Source: Actinomadura luteofluorescens (lineage in GTDB: Bacteria; Actinomycetota; Actinomycetes; Streptosporangiales; Streptosporangiaceae). From it: a DNA stretch of 64,000 bases. Of this stretch, positions 45,733-54,356 are shown piece after piece (positions within the stretch are counted from its first letter, which is position 1; every line of letters starts with the position of its first letter). The stretch covers positions 2,356,001 to 2,420,000 of the forward strand of contig NZ_JACCBA010000001.1 in NCBI RefSeq assembly GCF_013409365.1, in the 5' to 3' direction. A model generated the notes under the pieces. The model saw only the letters and a list, made by a program, of their open reading frames with translations, made no database searches and was not told the DNA's origin. The position numbers were made by a program, and so were the translations under genes.

Positions 45733-46821
45733 ATGGCACGCGCCGCGGTACTGCATGCGGTCGGCGACAAGGAACTCGATCTGCGCGACGACGTCTCGAC
45801 GATCGATCCGGGTCCCGACCAGGTGAAGGTCGAGATCAAGGCGACCGGGGTCTGCCACTCGGACCTGTCCACCATGACCGGCGTGCTGCCGTCCGCGATG
45901 CCGACGGTCATCGGCCACGAGGGCGCCGGGGTCGTGGCCGAGGTCGGCGACCGGGTGACCGGCGTCCGGCCGGGCGACCACGTCGTCGTCAACTGGACGC
46001 CCGACTGCGGCGAGTGCGCCGAGTGCCTGCGCGGCGAGCCGTACCTGTGCATGACCCACCTCGCGCGGTCGTTCTCGGAGCCCGGCTTCACCCTCGGCGA
46101 CGGCAGCCCCGCGTTCGGCATGGCGGGCACCGGCACCTGGGCCGAGGAGATCGTGCTCCCCCGGCGCGGCGTGATCAAGATCGCCGAGGACATCCCCTTC
46201 GAGTACGCCGCCCTGCTCGGCTGCGGCATCCCCACCGGCGTCGGCGCCGTCGTCAACACCGCGAAGGTCACGCCGGGCTCCAAGGTCGCGGTGGTCGGCG
46301 CGGGAGGCGTCGGGCTCTCCGTCATCCAGGGCGCCAGGATCGCGGGCGCCTCGACCATCCTCGCGATCGACCCGAACGAGGCCAAGCACCCGATCGCCGA
46401 GCAGTTCGGCGCGACCCACACCGCCACCCTGGACGACCTCGACGCGACCAAGGGGCTGCTCACCGGCGGCGCGGGCTTCGACTACACCTTCGAGGTCGTC
46501 GGCAAGTCCGCCGCGATCACCACGGCGTGGAACGCGACCCGCCGCGGCGGCGACGTCATCGTCGTGGGCGCCGGCGCCGCCGACGACGACTGGAGCCAGA
46601 CGGCGTTCGCCCTGCTGTTCGACGGCAAGAGCCTGAAGCCGTCCCTGTACGGCGGCTGCGACCTCAAGCGCGACATCCCCCTGTTCGTCGACCTCTGGCG
46701 CGCCGGGAAACTCGACATCGAAAGCCTCATCACCCGCCGGATCGGCTTCGACGACCTCAACGACGCCGTCCGAGCCCTCACCGAAGGCGAAGTAATCCGC
46801 CAAGTAGTGGTGTTCGACTGA
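45733..46821 (+). CDS. Zinc-dependent medium-chain alcohol dehydrogenase
   Basis: The 362-residue NAD-dependent dehydrogenase has the catalytic zinc ligands Cys41 (ATGVCHSD) and His62 (VIGHEGAG), the structural zinc cysteines 92, 95, 98 and 106, and the Rossmann motif VAVVGAGGVGLSVIQGA near 190. The sequence resembles the class III-like, mycothiol/coenzyme-F420-independent group. It lies 73 bases after the ferredoxin gene and is probably co-transcribed. Oxidising a P450-made alcohol to the aldehyde would complete a C26 oxidation chain; this role is inferred. Confidence 0.86.
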   Translation: MARAAVLHAVGDKELDLRDDVSTIDPGPDQVKVEIKATGVCHSDLSTMTGVLPSAMPTVIGHEGAGVVAEVGDRVTGVRPGDHVVVNWTPDCGECAECLRGEPYLCMTHLARSFSEPGFTLGDGSPAFGMAGTGTWAEEIVLPRRGVIKIAEDIPFEYAALLGCGIPTGVGAVVNTAKVTPGSKVAVVGAGGVGLSVIQGARIAGASTILAIDPNEAKHPIAEQFGATHTATLDDLDATKGLLTGGAGFDYTFEVVGKSAAITTAWNATRRGGDVIVVGAGAADDDWSQTAFALLFDGKSLKPSLYGGCDLKRDIPLFVDLWRAGKLDIESLITRRIGFDDLNDAVRALTEGEVIRQVVVFD

Positions 46822-46832
46822 CCCCCAAGACT

Positions 46833-46878
46833 GCGGCGTGCCGTCCCGTAACCGCGCCCATCCGGGACGGCGCGCCGC
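46833..46878 (+). terminator. Hairpin terminator after the alcohol dehydrogenase
   Basis: GCGGCG-t-GCCGTCCCG pairs with CGGGACGGC-g-CGCCGC: 15 paired bases with one mismatch and a 14-base loop, 12 bases past the stop. Confidence 0.65.
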
Positions 46879-46945
46879 ATGTTCCCGGACGCGTATCATC
46901 CTTGTCTGTTCGGGTCGGGCGGCGAGTCGTCATGGAGCGCGGTTG

Positions 46946-48796
46946 GTGCACGGTCTGCGGTGGCTCCCGGTCGCGGTCACGGCGGCGCTCTCGGTCGCCC
47001 TTCTTCCGGCCTCCGCGGCGCAGGCCGCGCCCCGGGTCGTCCGGATTCACCACATTCAGGGCGCGGCGCACATCTCGCCCCTGAACGGGGCCGCGGTCGC
47101 GCAGGTTCCCGGTGTCGTGACGGCGGTGAGCACCAACGGCTTCTGGATGCAGGACCCGCGTCCCGACAGGAGCCCCGCGACGTCCGAGGGCATCTACGTC
47201 TTCACCCGGAACCGGCCGCAGGCGGCGGTCGGCGACGCGGTCCGCGTGGACGGCAGGGTCAGCGAGTTCCGGCCGGACGGCGGCGCGGCCGGCGGGCTGA
47301 GCCGGACCGAGATCGACGCCACCGCGACCAAGGTCGACGCGCACGGGACGCGGCCGCCGCACGCCGTCGTGCTCGGCGCGGGCGGGCTCAGGCCGCCGGG
47401 CGTGATCGACCACGGGCTGGGGGACGTGGAGCGCGGCGGCGCGTTCGATCCCCGCCGCGACGCCCTGGACTTCTACGAGGCCCTCGAAGGCATGCGGATC
47501 GAGCTCCGCGACGCCGTCGCGGCCGGGCCCTCCCGCGACGGCGAGCTGCCGGTGCTGCCCTCCGGGGGCGCCGGCGCCAAGCCGCGGACGGCGCGCGGCG
47601 GCATCCTGCTGCGCGACGGCGACGCCAACCCCGAGCGCGTCATCCTCGACGACGCGCTCGCCGCGCTGCCCGGCATGGACGTCGGCGACCGGCTGCCCGG
47701 CGCGAACGCCGGGGTCCTCGACTACTCCTACGGCGACTACAAGCTGCTGCTGACCGCGACGCCGCGGCGCGCCCCCGGCGGGCTCGTCCGCGAGGCGACC
47801 CGGGCGCAGCGCCCCGGCGAGCTCGCCGTCGCCACCGCCGGGCTGGACGGCCTCAGCCCCGACGCCCCCGCCGCGCGGTTCGACGCCGCGGCGCGCGACA
47901 TCGTGGACGGCCTGCGCTCCCCCGACCTCGTCGCGGTGAGCGGCCTCGGCGACAACAGCGGCGCCGACGACGACGGCACCGTCGCCGACGACCAGAGCGT
48001 CGCCCAGCTGATCACGGCGATCAGCGCGGCGGGCGGCCCCGCCTACGACTGGCGCTCGGTCGACCCGCGCGACAACGCCGACGGCGGGCGCAAGGGCTCC
48101 AACGACCGGGTCGGGTTCCTGTTCCGCACCGACCGCGGGCTCGCGTTCGTCGACCGCCCGTCGCTGGCCGACCCCGTCCCCGACGACCCGCCCGCGCGGC
48201 CCGACGCGGCCGTCACGCCGGTCAGGGCCGTCCCGCGCGGCGGCGCGGCGGGGCTCACGCTGAGCCCCGGCCGGATCGCGCCGGGCGACGCCGCGTGGGC
48301 CGGCGCCCGCAAGCCGCTCGCCGCGGAGCTGACCTGGCGGGGCCGCCGCATCATCGTCGTCGCGAACCAGTGGTTCCCGCGCACGGCCGACGACCAGCCG
48401 CTGTTCGGGCGCCGCCAGCCGCCGTCCCAGCCCACCCAGTGGCGCCGGGACGCGCAGGCCCGCGTGGTCGCGGGCTTCGTGAACTCCGTCCGGAAGGTGG
48501 ACGGGCGGGCGCGCGTGATCGTGGCGGGCGACCTCGGCGACCGCGGGACCTCCGCCCCGGTCCGCACCCTCGCCCAGGGCGCGGGGCTCGCCGACCTGCC
48601 CGCCGAGCTGCCCCCGGGCGACCGCTACACGGCGGTGACCGCCGGCAACGCCGAGGACCTCGACCACATCCTGCTGAGCCCGTCGCTGCGCGGGAACCGG
48701 CACGAGTTCGACGTGGTGCACCGCAGCGCGGAGTTCGCCGACCGCGCGGGCGACCGCGACCCCACGATCGTCCGCATCGCGGTGACCGGCCGGTAG
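46946..48796 (+). CDS. Secreted ExeM/NucH-like protein with a degenerate nuclease active site
   Basis: The 616-residue protein has a Sec signal (HGLRWLPVAVTAALSVALLPASAAQA, cleaved near 27), an OB-fold-like region (about 32-280) and an endonuclease/exonuclease/phosphatase domain (about 290-613). The alignment to the family is clear, for example RSPDLVAVSGLGDNSG and LSPGRIAPGDAAWAGARKPL. However, key residues are replaced: the NVEN motif reads TAGLDG near 297-302, QE reads SG at 332-333, NH reads NQ at 474-475, GDxND reads GDLGD at 528-532, and DHDP reads DRDP at 603-606. It is therefore probably not a nuclease. The GTG start follows GGAG. Confidence 0.82.
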   Translation: MHGLRWLPVAVTAALSVALLPASAAQAAPRVVRIHHIQGAAHISPLNGAAVAQVPGVVTAVSTNGFWMQDPRPDRSPATSEGIYVFTRNRPQAAVGDAVRVDGRVSEFRPDGGAAGGLSRTEIDATATKVDAHGTRPPHAVVLGAGGLRPPGVIDHGLGDVERGGAFDPRRDALDFYEALEGMRIELRDAVAAGPSRDGELPVLPSGGAGAKPRTARGGILLRDGDANPERVILDDALAALPGMDVGDRLPGANAGVLDYSYGDYKLLLTATPRRAPGGLVREATRAQRPGELAVATAGLDGLSPDAPAARFDAAARDIVDGLRSPDLVAVSGLGDNSGADDDGTVADDQSVAQLITAISAAGGPAYDWRSVDPRDNADGGRKGSNDRVGFLFRTDRGLAFVDRPSLADPVPDDPPARPDAAVTPVRAVPRGGAAGLTLSPGRIAPGDAAWAGARKPLAAELTWRGRRIIVVANQWFPRTADDQPLFGRRQPPSQPTQWRRDAQARVVAGFVNSVRKVDGRARVIVAGDLGDRGTSAPVRTLAQGAGLADLPAELPPGDRYTAVTAGNAEDLDHILLSPSLRGNRHEFDVVHRSAEFADRAGDRDPTIVRIAVTGR

Positions 48797-48872
48797 CGTA
48801 CGGTGACGGCCGGGTGACGGCCGACAGGGTCCCCGGATTTGGGAGATGCCAAAAGTAGCGTCATGGTTAGGT

Positions 48873-48894
48873 CCGGAATACCTCCGGGGTTTTT
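48873..48894 (+). terminator. Rho-independent-type terminator
   Basis: CCGGA and TCCGG form a 5-base stem with a 5-base loop, followed within two bases by TTTTT. It lies 77 bases after the nuclease-like gene. It is one of the few classic U-tract terminators in the window. Confidence 0.5.
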
Positions 48895-48901
48895 CTCCTG
48901 A

Positions 48902-48940
48902 CCGGTGGGGCAGCGTCCGATCGGCACAACCCCCCACCGG
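48902..48940 (+). promoter_or_regulatory. Inverted repeat upstream of the small membrane protein
   Basis: CCGGTGGGG (48902-48910) and CCCCACCGG (48932-48940) can pair across a 21-base loop, ending against the GGAGGAG ribosome-binding site of the next gene. It may modulate access to that site; no riboswitch class is recognisable. Confidence 0.35.
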
Positions 48941-48955
48941 GAGGAGACGCCTTCC

Positions 48956-49141
48956 ATGGCGACCCGATATCGGCCGCACATCAGCCTGCTCGGCCTCATC
49001 TACCTGATCGTCGGCGTGTTCATCGCCTGGGATCGCGGCTACATCACCGAGGGCCTGGTGGAGAAGATCGTCAGCGCGCTGCTGGCCGTCTTCCTCTGGA
49101 TCCTCGTCCTGCTCGGTGTGGACTTCCACATCAACTTCTGA
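48956..49141 (+). CDS. Small two-helix membrane protein
   Basis: The 61-residue protein has two hydrophobic segments, about 9-24 (SLLGLIYLIVGVFIAW) and 38-55 (IVSALLAVFLWILVLLGV). The linker RGYITEGLVEK is charged. GGGAGGAG precedes the ATG. Similar short proteins are conserved in actinomycetes; I know no function. A very strong terminator follows. Confidence 0.75.
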   Translation: MATRYRPHISLLGLIYLIVGVFIAWDRGYITEGLVEKIVSALLAVFLWILVLLGVDFHINF

Positions 49142-49164
49142 GCCCTCGCGTCCCCCGAACCGGG

Positions 49165-49203
49165 CACGGGCCGTCCCTCTCCCCCGCGGAGGGACGGCCC
49201 GTG
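49165..49203 (+). terminator. Strong hairpin terminator
   Basis: Two perfect 15-base arms, CACGGGCCGTCCCTC and its complement, flank a 9-base loop, 23 bases after the stop of the small membrane protein. Confidence 0.82.
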
Positions 49204-49290
49204 TCCTCGCCGGGGCCCGTGTCCTCGCCGACAGGTGCACGTCGCCACTCGGTCATAGACCGCAAGTGCCGCAAAGGTTACTTTCCGCTC

Positions 49291-49371
49291 ATGACGAAAA
49301 AGGACTGCAGTTGCGGACATGGCGGCGGATGCTCGTGCGCGAAGGGCTGCTCCTGCGGCTGCAACGGCTGA
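49291..49371 (+). CDS. 26-residue Cys-rich metallothionein-like peptide
   Basis: ATG at 49291 opens 26 codons ending TGA. Seven of the residues are cysteine (6, 8, 14, 16, 20, 22, 24), arranged as three CSC units and a CGC end, with His10 and two early lysines; the rest is mostly Gly. CxC spacing with no other hydrophobic residue is the hallmark of metal-thiolate binding peptides such as metallothioneins. A TACTTT hexamer ends 6 bases before the ATG, so a leaderless mRNA is possible; AAAGG further up is a weak ribosome site. It is too short for standard gene finders. Confidence 0.6.
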   Translation: MTKKDCSCGHGGGCSCAKGCSCGCNG

Positions 49372-49389
49372 CCGCCCGGCACCCCGCGC

Positions 49390-51849
49390 TCACCCGAGGG
49401 TGCGGGCGTGCCAGAGGATCGGAGCGTCGGCGTCGGTGCCGGTCGCCAGGATCGCCGGGCCCATGGCGGTCAGGGCGGTGAGGCGCTGGTCGCCCGGACC
49501 GGTGAGGCCGGGGACGGCGAGGCGCCGCCAGTTCACGCCGTCGGATGACGTCAGGACGGCCGCGTCGTCCTTCGCCGAGGCCGCCGCGACGAAGCCGCCG
49601 GGCGTCGCCGCGACGGCGGTGGCGGCCAGGCCCGGCCCGAGGTCGCGCCGCGTCCACGTCGCACCGGCGTCGGTGGACACCAGCGCGGCCGCGCCGCCGG
49701 TGATCGCGACGAGGGTGTCGCCCTTGGCGGCGACCTGGGTGAGCGGAGCGGTGAGGCCGGGCGGAAGCTTGGCGGCGGTCCACCTGAGGCCGTCCGGGGA
49801 CGTCCAGGCCGCGGGCTCCTTGCCCCGTCCGCCGACCGCCGCGTAGGCCCTGCTCGTGGCGGCCACGTCGGCCGGGGCGCCGTCGAGGCCCGCGCGGCTC
49901 CAGGTGCTCAGGTCGGCCGAACGCCAGGCCACGCCCGTCCCGACCGCGACGTAGCCGGACGGGCCGGTGGCGGCGGCCACGGGCGGCGGGCCCGCCGGGA
50001 ACCGGGGCCTCTGCCAGGTGAGCCCGTCCTGCGAGGTCAGCGCGAGAGGGCCGGGGGACGTGCCCGCCGCGCGGCCGACGGCCAGCCAGCCGCGCCCGCC
50101 GCGGACGGCATCGGACAGCAGGCCGGCCGTGGCGGGGAACCCGGCGCGCTTCCACGCGCGGCCGTCGGGGGCCGTCCAGATCGCGGCGTTGCCGTTGGTG
50201 CTTCCCACCGCGACGGAGACGCCCGGCCCCGCGGCCAGCGACCTGACCGAGCGCTCCGGATGGACGGCGCCCGGGACGGTGCGCAGGTCCACGCCGAACA
50301 GGTAGCCGTCGTCGCCCTGCCGCCCCGAGACGGCGATCTTTCCGTTGGCGACCGTCAGGCCGCTGCTCCGCACCGGCGCGGCGATCGTGCCTCCCGGCTG
50401 CCAGGTGCGGCCGTCCGCGCTCCGCAGGACGGTGCGCGCGCCCCGCTGGCCGGCCGCCGCACCTTGGACGATGACGGCGAGGCCGGAGGGGGTGCCGTCG
50501 AAGCGCTCGATCCCGGCGCCGCCGAACCGGCCCGCGGCCTGCCACCTGGCACCGTCCGCCGAGGTGAACAGGACGCCGAAGCGCGTCGTCCTGCGCTTCT
50601 TCTTGCGGCCGGTCGTCTGCCTGCCCTCGCGGACGGTCGCGAAGCCGCCGGGGCCGACCGCCAGGCCCTTCGTCGGCCCGTAGGAGCCCTGCGCCTGGGG
50701 GACGCCGACGAGCGCCCACGTCCGGCCGCCGTCGGTGGACCGCCAGAGACCGTCGGTCCGCACGGTCCGCGTGACCTTCTTCTTGCCCCGCTTCGTGGTG
50801 ACCCTCTTGCCGTACGTCCCGTGCGCCACGACCGCGTTCCCGGACGCCGCGACGCGGTCGAGGGCGGTGATCCCCGCGATGCCGTCGACGCGCTGCCACG
50901 CGTGCCCGTCCGCCGAGGTCCAGGCCACCGCGCGGCCGCCGGAGGAGCCCACGGCGACGAAGCCCTGGCCGGTCCGGGCCAGGTCGTTCACCTGGTCGGA
51001 CGGGGTGAAGCCCGCGGTGGGCGGGCGGCGCGTCCAGGTCGCGGCGTCCTCGCTCGTCCACGCCGTCACGCCGCCGGCGGAGGAGCGGCCGAGCGCGGCC
51101 CAGCGGCCCGCCCCGCCGTCGACCAGGCGCGGGGTTTCGCCGGGCGGGACGGCGGAGCCGTCCGCCGTGCGCAGCGCCGCGAGCGACCAGGCGTGCCCCG
51201 CGTCGGCGGAGACGAGGAAGCGGGCCCGCTCCCGGCCGGGGACGCCGTCGCCCTCGGTGCCCGCCGCGACGACGGTCGCGCCCGCGGAGGCGAGGGTCGT
51301 GAGGTCCTGGACGAGGCCGTCGCTCGTGGCGGCCGGATCGGGGGCGAACAGCCGGTCCGCGACGACCGGCCCGGGCAGGCCCTGCTCCGCCGGCCCGTCG
51401 TCGCCCCGCGACACCGCGTAGATCGCGCCGCCGGCGACCACGACGAGCCCGGCCGCGACCGCGGCCCGCGCGCGGAACCGCCGCGTCGGCCCGGACCGCA
51501 TCGCCGGTCGCGGGCGCGCCGGCGGCCTGGGCGGGCCCGCGACCAGCACGTCATGCGGGTCGGGTCGCACCGGGCGCGGCAGCGCGGGCTTCCGCGGGGA
51601 CTTCGCGCGGACGGCGTCGCGGCTCGCGGGCCGCGGCGCGGCCTCCCGGGGAGCGGAGCCGTGGCCCCAGTCCAGCCCGGCGGAGCGCCACGCCTCGAAG
51701 GCGCGCTGCCAGGGCGACCGCGCGGCCGGCATGTCGGCGAGGTCCCCCGCGACGCCGAACGTGAGGCGCCGCCGCACGTGCCGGGAGTCCGCCGGGCCCT
51801 CCTCGGCCGTCCGCCGGGCCTCGTGCTGCTCCGGGGTCCTCGCGGTCAC
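49390..51849 (-). CDS. Membrane-anchored Asp-box (BNR) beta-propeller protein
   Basis: The 819-residue protein has a basic/Pro-rich cytoplasmic N-terminus of about 125 residues, one membrane helix (ARAAVAAGLVVVAGGAIYAV, about 125-145) and an outer domain of about 670 residues. That domain contains at least ten Asp-box motifs of the S-x-DGxxW type (TSADGHAW, RSADGRTW, TSQDGLTW, STDAGATW), which cap propeller blades in sialidases, photosystem assembly factors and surface receptors. No sialidase active-site Arg set is obvious, so a binding or structural role is more likely. Its stop lies 19 bases from the Cys-rich peptide gene. Confidence 0.8.
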   Translation of the reverse strand: MTARTPEQHEARRTAEEGPADSRHVRRRLTFGVAGDLADMPAARSPWQRAFEAWRSAGLDWGHGSAPREAAPRPASRDAVRAKSPRKPALPRPVRPDPHDVLVAGPPRPPARPRPAMRSGPTRRFRARAAVAAGLVVVAGGAIYAVSRGDDGPAEQGLPGPVVADRLFAPDPAATSDGLVQDLTTLASAGATVVAAGTEGDGVPGRERARFLVSADAGHAWSLAALRTADGSAVPPGETPRLVDGGAGRWAALGRSSAGGVTAWTSEDAATWTRRPPTAGFTPSDQVNDLARTGQGFVAVGSSGGRAVAWTSADGHAWQRVDGIAGITALDRVAASGNAVVAHGTYGKRVTTKRGKKKVTRTVRTDGLWRSTDGGRTWALVGVPQAQGSYGPTKGLAVGPGGFATVREGRQTTGRKKKRRTTRFGVLFTSADGARWQAAGRFGGAGIERFDGTPSGLAVIVQGAAAGQRGARTVLRSADGRTWQPGGTIAAPVRSSGLTVANGKIAVSGRQGDDGYLFGVDLRTVPGAVHPERSVRSLAAGPGVSVAVGSTNGNAAIWTAPDGRAWKRAGFPATAGLLSDAVRGGRGWLAVGRAAGTSPGPLALTSQDGLTWQRPRFPAGPPPVAAATGPSGYVAVGTGVAWRSADLSTWSRAGLDGAPADVAATSRAYAAVGGRGKEPAAWTSPDGLRWTAAKLPPGLTAPLTQVAAKGDTLVAITGGAAALVSTDAGATWTRRDLGPGLAATAVAATPGGFVAAASAKDDAAVLTSSDGVNWRRLAVPGLTGPGDQRLTALTAMGPAILATGTDADAPILWHARTLG

Positions 51850-51962
51850 ACGCGCTCCTTCACGGTCCCTGTCGAGTCACCATCAAATCGCGCCACGGGG
51901 GGCCTTGTACTGACATCCGCGTGAACGCCGGCCGATGGGGGCCGCGGGAGCGTTCTATCACC

Positions 51963-52526
51963 TCACGCCCGAGATATCCGATCTTTCGCTTCGATCGCTC
52001 CCTTGTAGGCGTAGCCCTTGACGCGCAGGACCGGCGCCCCCGGCCGAAGGGCGCCGCAGACCTCGGTGGACACGCCCACGCCGTCGGCCTCCACGCGGAC
52101 TCCCGGCGGCACGACGATCTGGACGGTGGACTTGTAGGCGAGCACCCACAGGGTCGTGACCTCCCCGTCGAGGTCGGCCTCGCGGAGGTCGAGCAGGCCC
52201 GTCCCCTTGTAGACCACGGTCGTGAACCGTTCGGGCAGCCGCCAGCGCCCGGCCTTCGCCACCGATCCCTTGTAGGCGACCTGGAACCGGCCGGCGGGCG
52301 CGTTCCCGGTCTCCTCCCGGGCGGCCCGCCCGGCCGGCAGGTCGGCGACCAGCGCGCCCAGGTCGTCGTAGGTGCGCGCGGCCAAGGCCAGGTCGATGCG
52401 CTCGTCCAGCTCGGCTTCGCTCAGCCGCCCCTCGGCGAAGGCCGTGTGGAGCCGGACGAGCATCTCGTCGCGGTCGCGGTCCGAGGCGCGCACGGCGGGC
52501 GCGGCCCGGTCTTGCTCGACGCTCAT
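51963..52526 (-). CDS. DUF1707 / LiaF-like domain protein
   Basis: The 187-residue protein begins with a DUF1707 helical hairpin (VRASDRDRDEMLVRLHTAFA then GRLSEAELDERIDLALAART), a domain common at the start of actinobacterial membrane and envelope-stress proteins. The C-terminal half is a beta-helix-like domain with repeated AYKG/VYKG/AYKS/AYKG units, similar to the LiaF/DUF2154 cell-wall sensor domain. There is no membrane helix. GAAGGAGAG lies before the ATG at 52526. Confidence 0.75.
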   Translation of the reverse strand: MSVEQDRAAPAVRASDRDRDEMLVRLHTAFAEGRLSEAELDERIDLALAARTYDDLGALVADLPAGRAAREETGNAPAGRFQVAYKGSVAKAGRWRLPERFTTVVYKGTGLLDLREADLDGEVTTLWVLAYKSTVQIVVPPGVRVEADGVGVSTEVCGALRPGAPVLRVKGYAYKGAIEAKDRISRA

Positions 52527-52733
52527 CGCATCTCTCCTTCGGGCGTCTCCGCCTCGACAGCCTGGCCCCTCCAGCGGCTGGAGGGTCAAGACGCGATGTA
52601 TCTTAACTCGCCGCCGCTCGGCTTTCGAGACATTCGTCCGCATCCCGACGCGCGATCATGGCTGCGCTCTTTCCGGACGCCCGTCCACTAGATTCGGATC
52701 AGCCCGTTCATCGAGGTGAGGGGGGGACGATCC

Positions 52734-53318
52734 ATGGGCGGGACGGTCGGCCGTGCCCACGGTCCGTACACGCTGTACGACCTGGACGCCCTCCCCGAGG
52801 AGGGCCGCCGCTACGAACTCGCCGACGGCTGGCTCAACGAGCTGCCCGGCGACCTCTGGCACGACCACGCGGCCGAACAGCTCAAGACGGTCCTCAAAGA
52901 GGCCGCCCGGCAGGCGGACGCCGACGTGCACGTCGCCGGCACCCCGCAGGACGTCACGACCCCGGCGGGCATCCGCAAGCCGGACGTCTTCGTCGTCGCC
53001 CGCGACGTGGCCCGCGCCGCCCTCGAACGCCAGACCCGCACCTACTACGGCCCCGACCTCATCCTGGTCGCCGAGGTCGTCACGCCGCGCACGGTCAACG
53101 AGCAGATCGACCGCGTCCGCAAGGTCGACGAGTACGCCGCGACCGGCATCCCCCACTACTGGCTCGTCGACCTGGAGCCCCGCCCCGCCGTCACCCTCAT
53201 GGAGCTGCACGACGGCCGCTACGAGCTGACCGGCAAAGCGCGCTCCGGCGAAACCGTCACCCTGGACCGCCCCTACCCGATCGCCTTCGACCCGGCCCGC
53301 CTCTCCGAGATGGACTAG
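52734..53318 (+). CDS. Uma2-family (DUF820) putative endonuclease
   Basis: The 194-residue protein has the PD-(D/E)XK layout of Uma2 proteins: Glu28 in RRYELADGWL, Pro83-Asp84 in IRKPDVFVV, and Glu114 in LVAEVVTP, with a conserved YWLVDLEPR near 150. These proteins are abundant in actinomycetes and cyanobacteria; biochemical roles are mostly unproven. A copy of the structured repeat begins about 18 bases after its stop. Confidence 0.8.
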   Translation: MGGTVGRAHGPYTLYDLDALPEEGRRYELADGWLNELPGDLWHDHAAEQLKTVLKEAARQADADVHVAGTPQDVTTPAGIRKPDVFVVARDVARAALERQTRTYYGPDLILVAEVVTPRTVNEQIDRVRKVDEYAATGIPHYWLVDLEPRPAVTLMELHDGRYELTGKARSGETVTLDRPYPIAFDPARLSEMD

Positions 53319-53336
53319 CGGTGTTCATGGCGTCTT

Positions 53337-53418
53337 TCTCCTCCTTCGGGCCTTGAAGGCCCTCCATCGTCGAAAAACGCGGGCGATCGCCGGCATCGCT
53401 TCGACTCGCTGTGTTTAT
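53337..53418 (+). repeat. Structured repeat, copy 1a (truncated)
   Basis: The hairpin end and about half of the body of the repeat are present: TCTCCTCCTTCGGGCC then GGCCCTCCATCGTCGAAAAA. The core stem is GGGCC/GGCCC; the outer arms are TCTTTC and GAAAAA (one mismatch). It begins 18 bases after the Uma2 stop and is cut where copy 1b follows. Confidence 0.75.
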
Positions 53419-53426
53419 TGCAGCGC

Positions 53427-53560
53427 TCTCCTCCTTCGGGCCTGGGGGCCCTCCATCGTCGAGCACCGCAGCGATCGCTGGCATCGCTTCGACTCGCCTT
53501 GCGGCTCGCTGCGCGATCAGATTCTTGCTTCGCTCGAATCTGCCTTCGGACGCGATCGCG
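53427..53560 (+). repeat. Structured repeat, copy 1b (full)
   Basis: A full-length copy in the same orientation as 1a, with outer arms GCTC/GAGC and core GGGCC/GGCCC. The body (GATCAGATTCTTGCTTCGCT and beyond) matches copies at 55.8 and 63.5 kb. Similarity continues weakly to about 53600 through a GTTGCGGCGATGGT stretch. The whole gene-free stretch 53319-53648 is explained by copies 1a and 1b. Confidence 0.85.
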
Positions 53561-53648
53561 ACCATTGAGGTTGTCGCGTGGTTGCGGCGATGGTCGTTGC
53601 GGCTGCGACACGCCGTTCGAGGTCGTGCTGACGGTCTAGGCTCGGGGG

Positions 53649-54347
53649 GTGCTGCTGCTCATGACGCTCGACGGCTGGCTGGCCCAGCCCGGTCCCCGGT
53701 TCGTCCTGGAGGAGGCCGGGGCCGTGTGGGCGCCCGACGACGGGCCCGGGCTACTCTCCCTCGCCGACCAGGAGTTCCCCGGCGGCCAGCTCGTCGCCGT
53801 CGCTCTGGACCCCCCACCCGGCGCCGTGCCGGCGCGCGGCGTGGTCGACCGCACGACCGCGTCCCGCGTCCGCTACTTGCGGCGCGGCCCCGACGGCCGG
53901 CACGTCGCGGCCCTGGACCGGCCGGCGACCGCCGAGGCGCTGGACCTGCTCCCGCACCCCGAGGGCGGCTGGTACCGCGAGACATGGCGGTCGGACGCGG
54001 AGTTCACGCCGGACGGCTACCCGGGCGCGCGAGCCTCCGCGACCGCCATCTACTTCCTCCTACCGCCCGGCGAGGAGTCGATCTGGCACGCCGTCCGGTC
54101 GGCGGAACTGTGGCTGTGGCACTCAGGCGGCCCGCTGACGCTGCTCCTCGGCGGTGACGGTGACCACCCGTCACCGGAGCCCGAGCGGATCACACTAGGC
54201 GCGGATCTATCCCACGGCCAGGTGCCTCAGGCTCTCGTTCCGCCCGGCGCCTGGCAGGCAGCCCGCCCGGCCGGGGACGAGGAGGTCCTGGTCAGCTGCG
54301 TCGTCTCCCCCGGCTTCGACTTCGCCGACTTCCGCGCCCTCCCTTGA
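53649..54347 (+). CDS. Cupin protein (DUF985-type C-terminal domain)
   Basis: The C-terminal 140 residues match the DUF985/YML079 cupin group: LLPHPEGGWYRETWRSD, SATAIYFLLPPGEESIWHAV, AELWLWHSGGPLTLLL and PPGAWQAARP. These bind small molecules in a beta-barrel with an epimerase-like fold. The first 95 residues form an additional unassigned domain. Start may be the GTG at 53649 or the ATG at 53661. It runs convergent with the MarR gene, 9 bases apart. Confidence 0.75.
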   Translation: MLLLMTLDGWLAQPGPRFVLEEAGAVWAPDDGPGLLSLADQEFPGGQLVAVALDPPPGAVPARGVVDRTTASRVRYLRRGPDGRHVAALDRPATAEALDLLPHPEGGWYRETWRSDAEFTPDGYPGARASATAIYFLLPPGEESIWHAVRSAELWLWHSGGPLTLLLGGDGDHPSPEPERITLGADLSHGQVPQALVPPGAWQAARPAGDEEVLVSCVVSPGFDFADFRALP

Positions 54348-54356
54348 CCGGGCCCC

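Noticed and set aside
53319..53648. Possible CRISPR array because of two adjacent repeats.
   Set aside because: There are only two copies of unequal length, with no regular spacers and no cas genes nearby; they are copies of the larger intergenic element.
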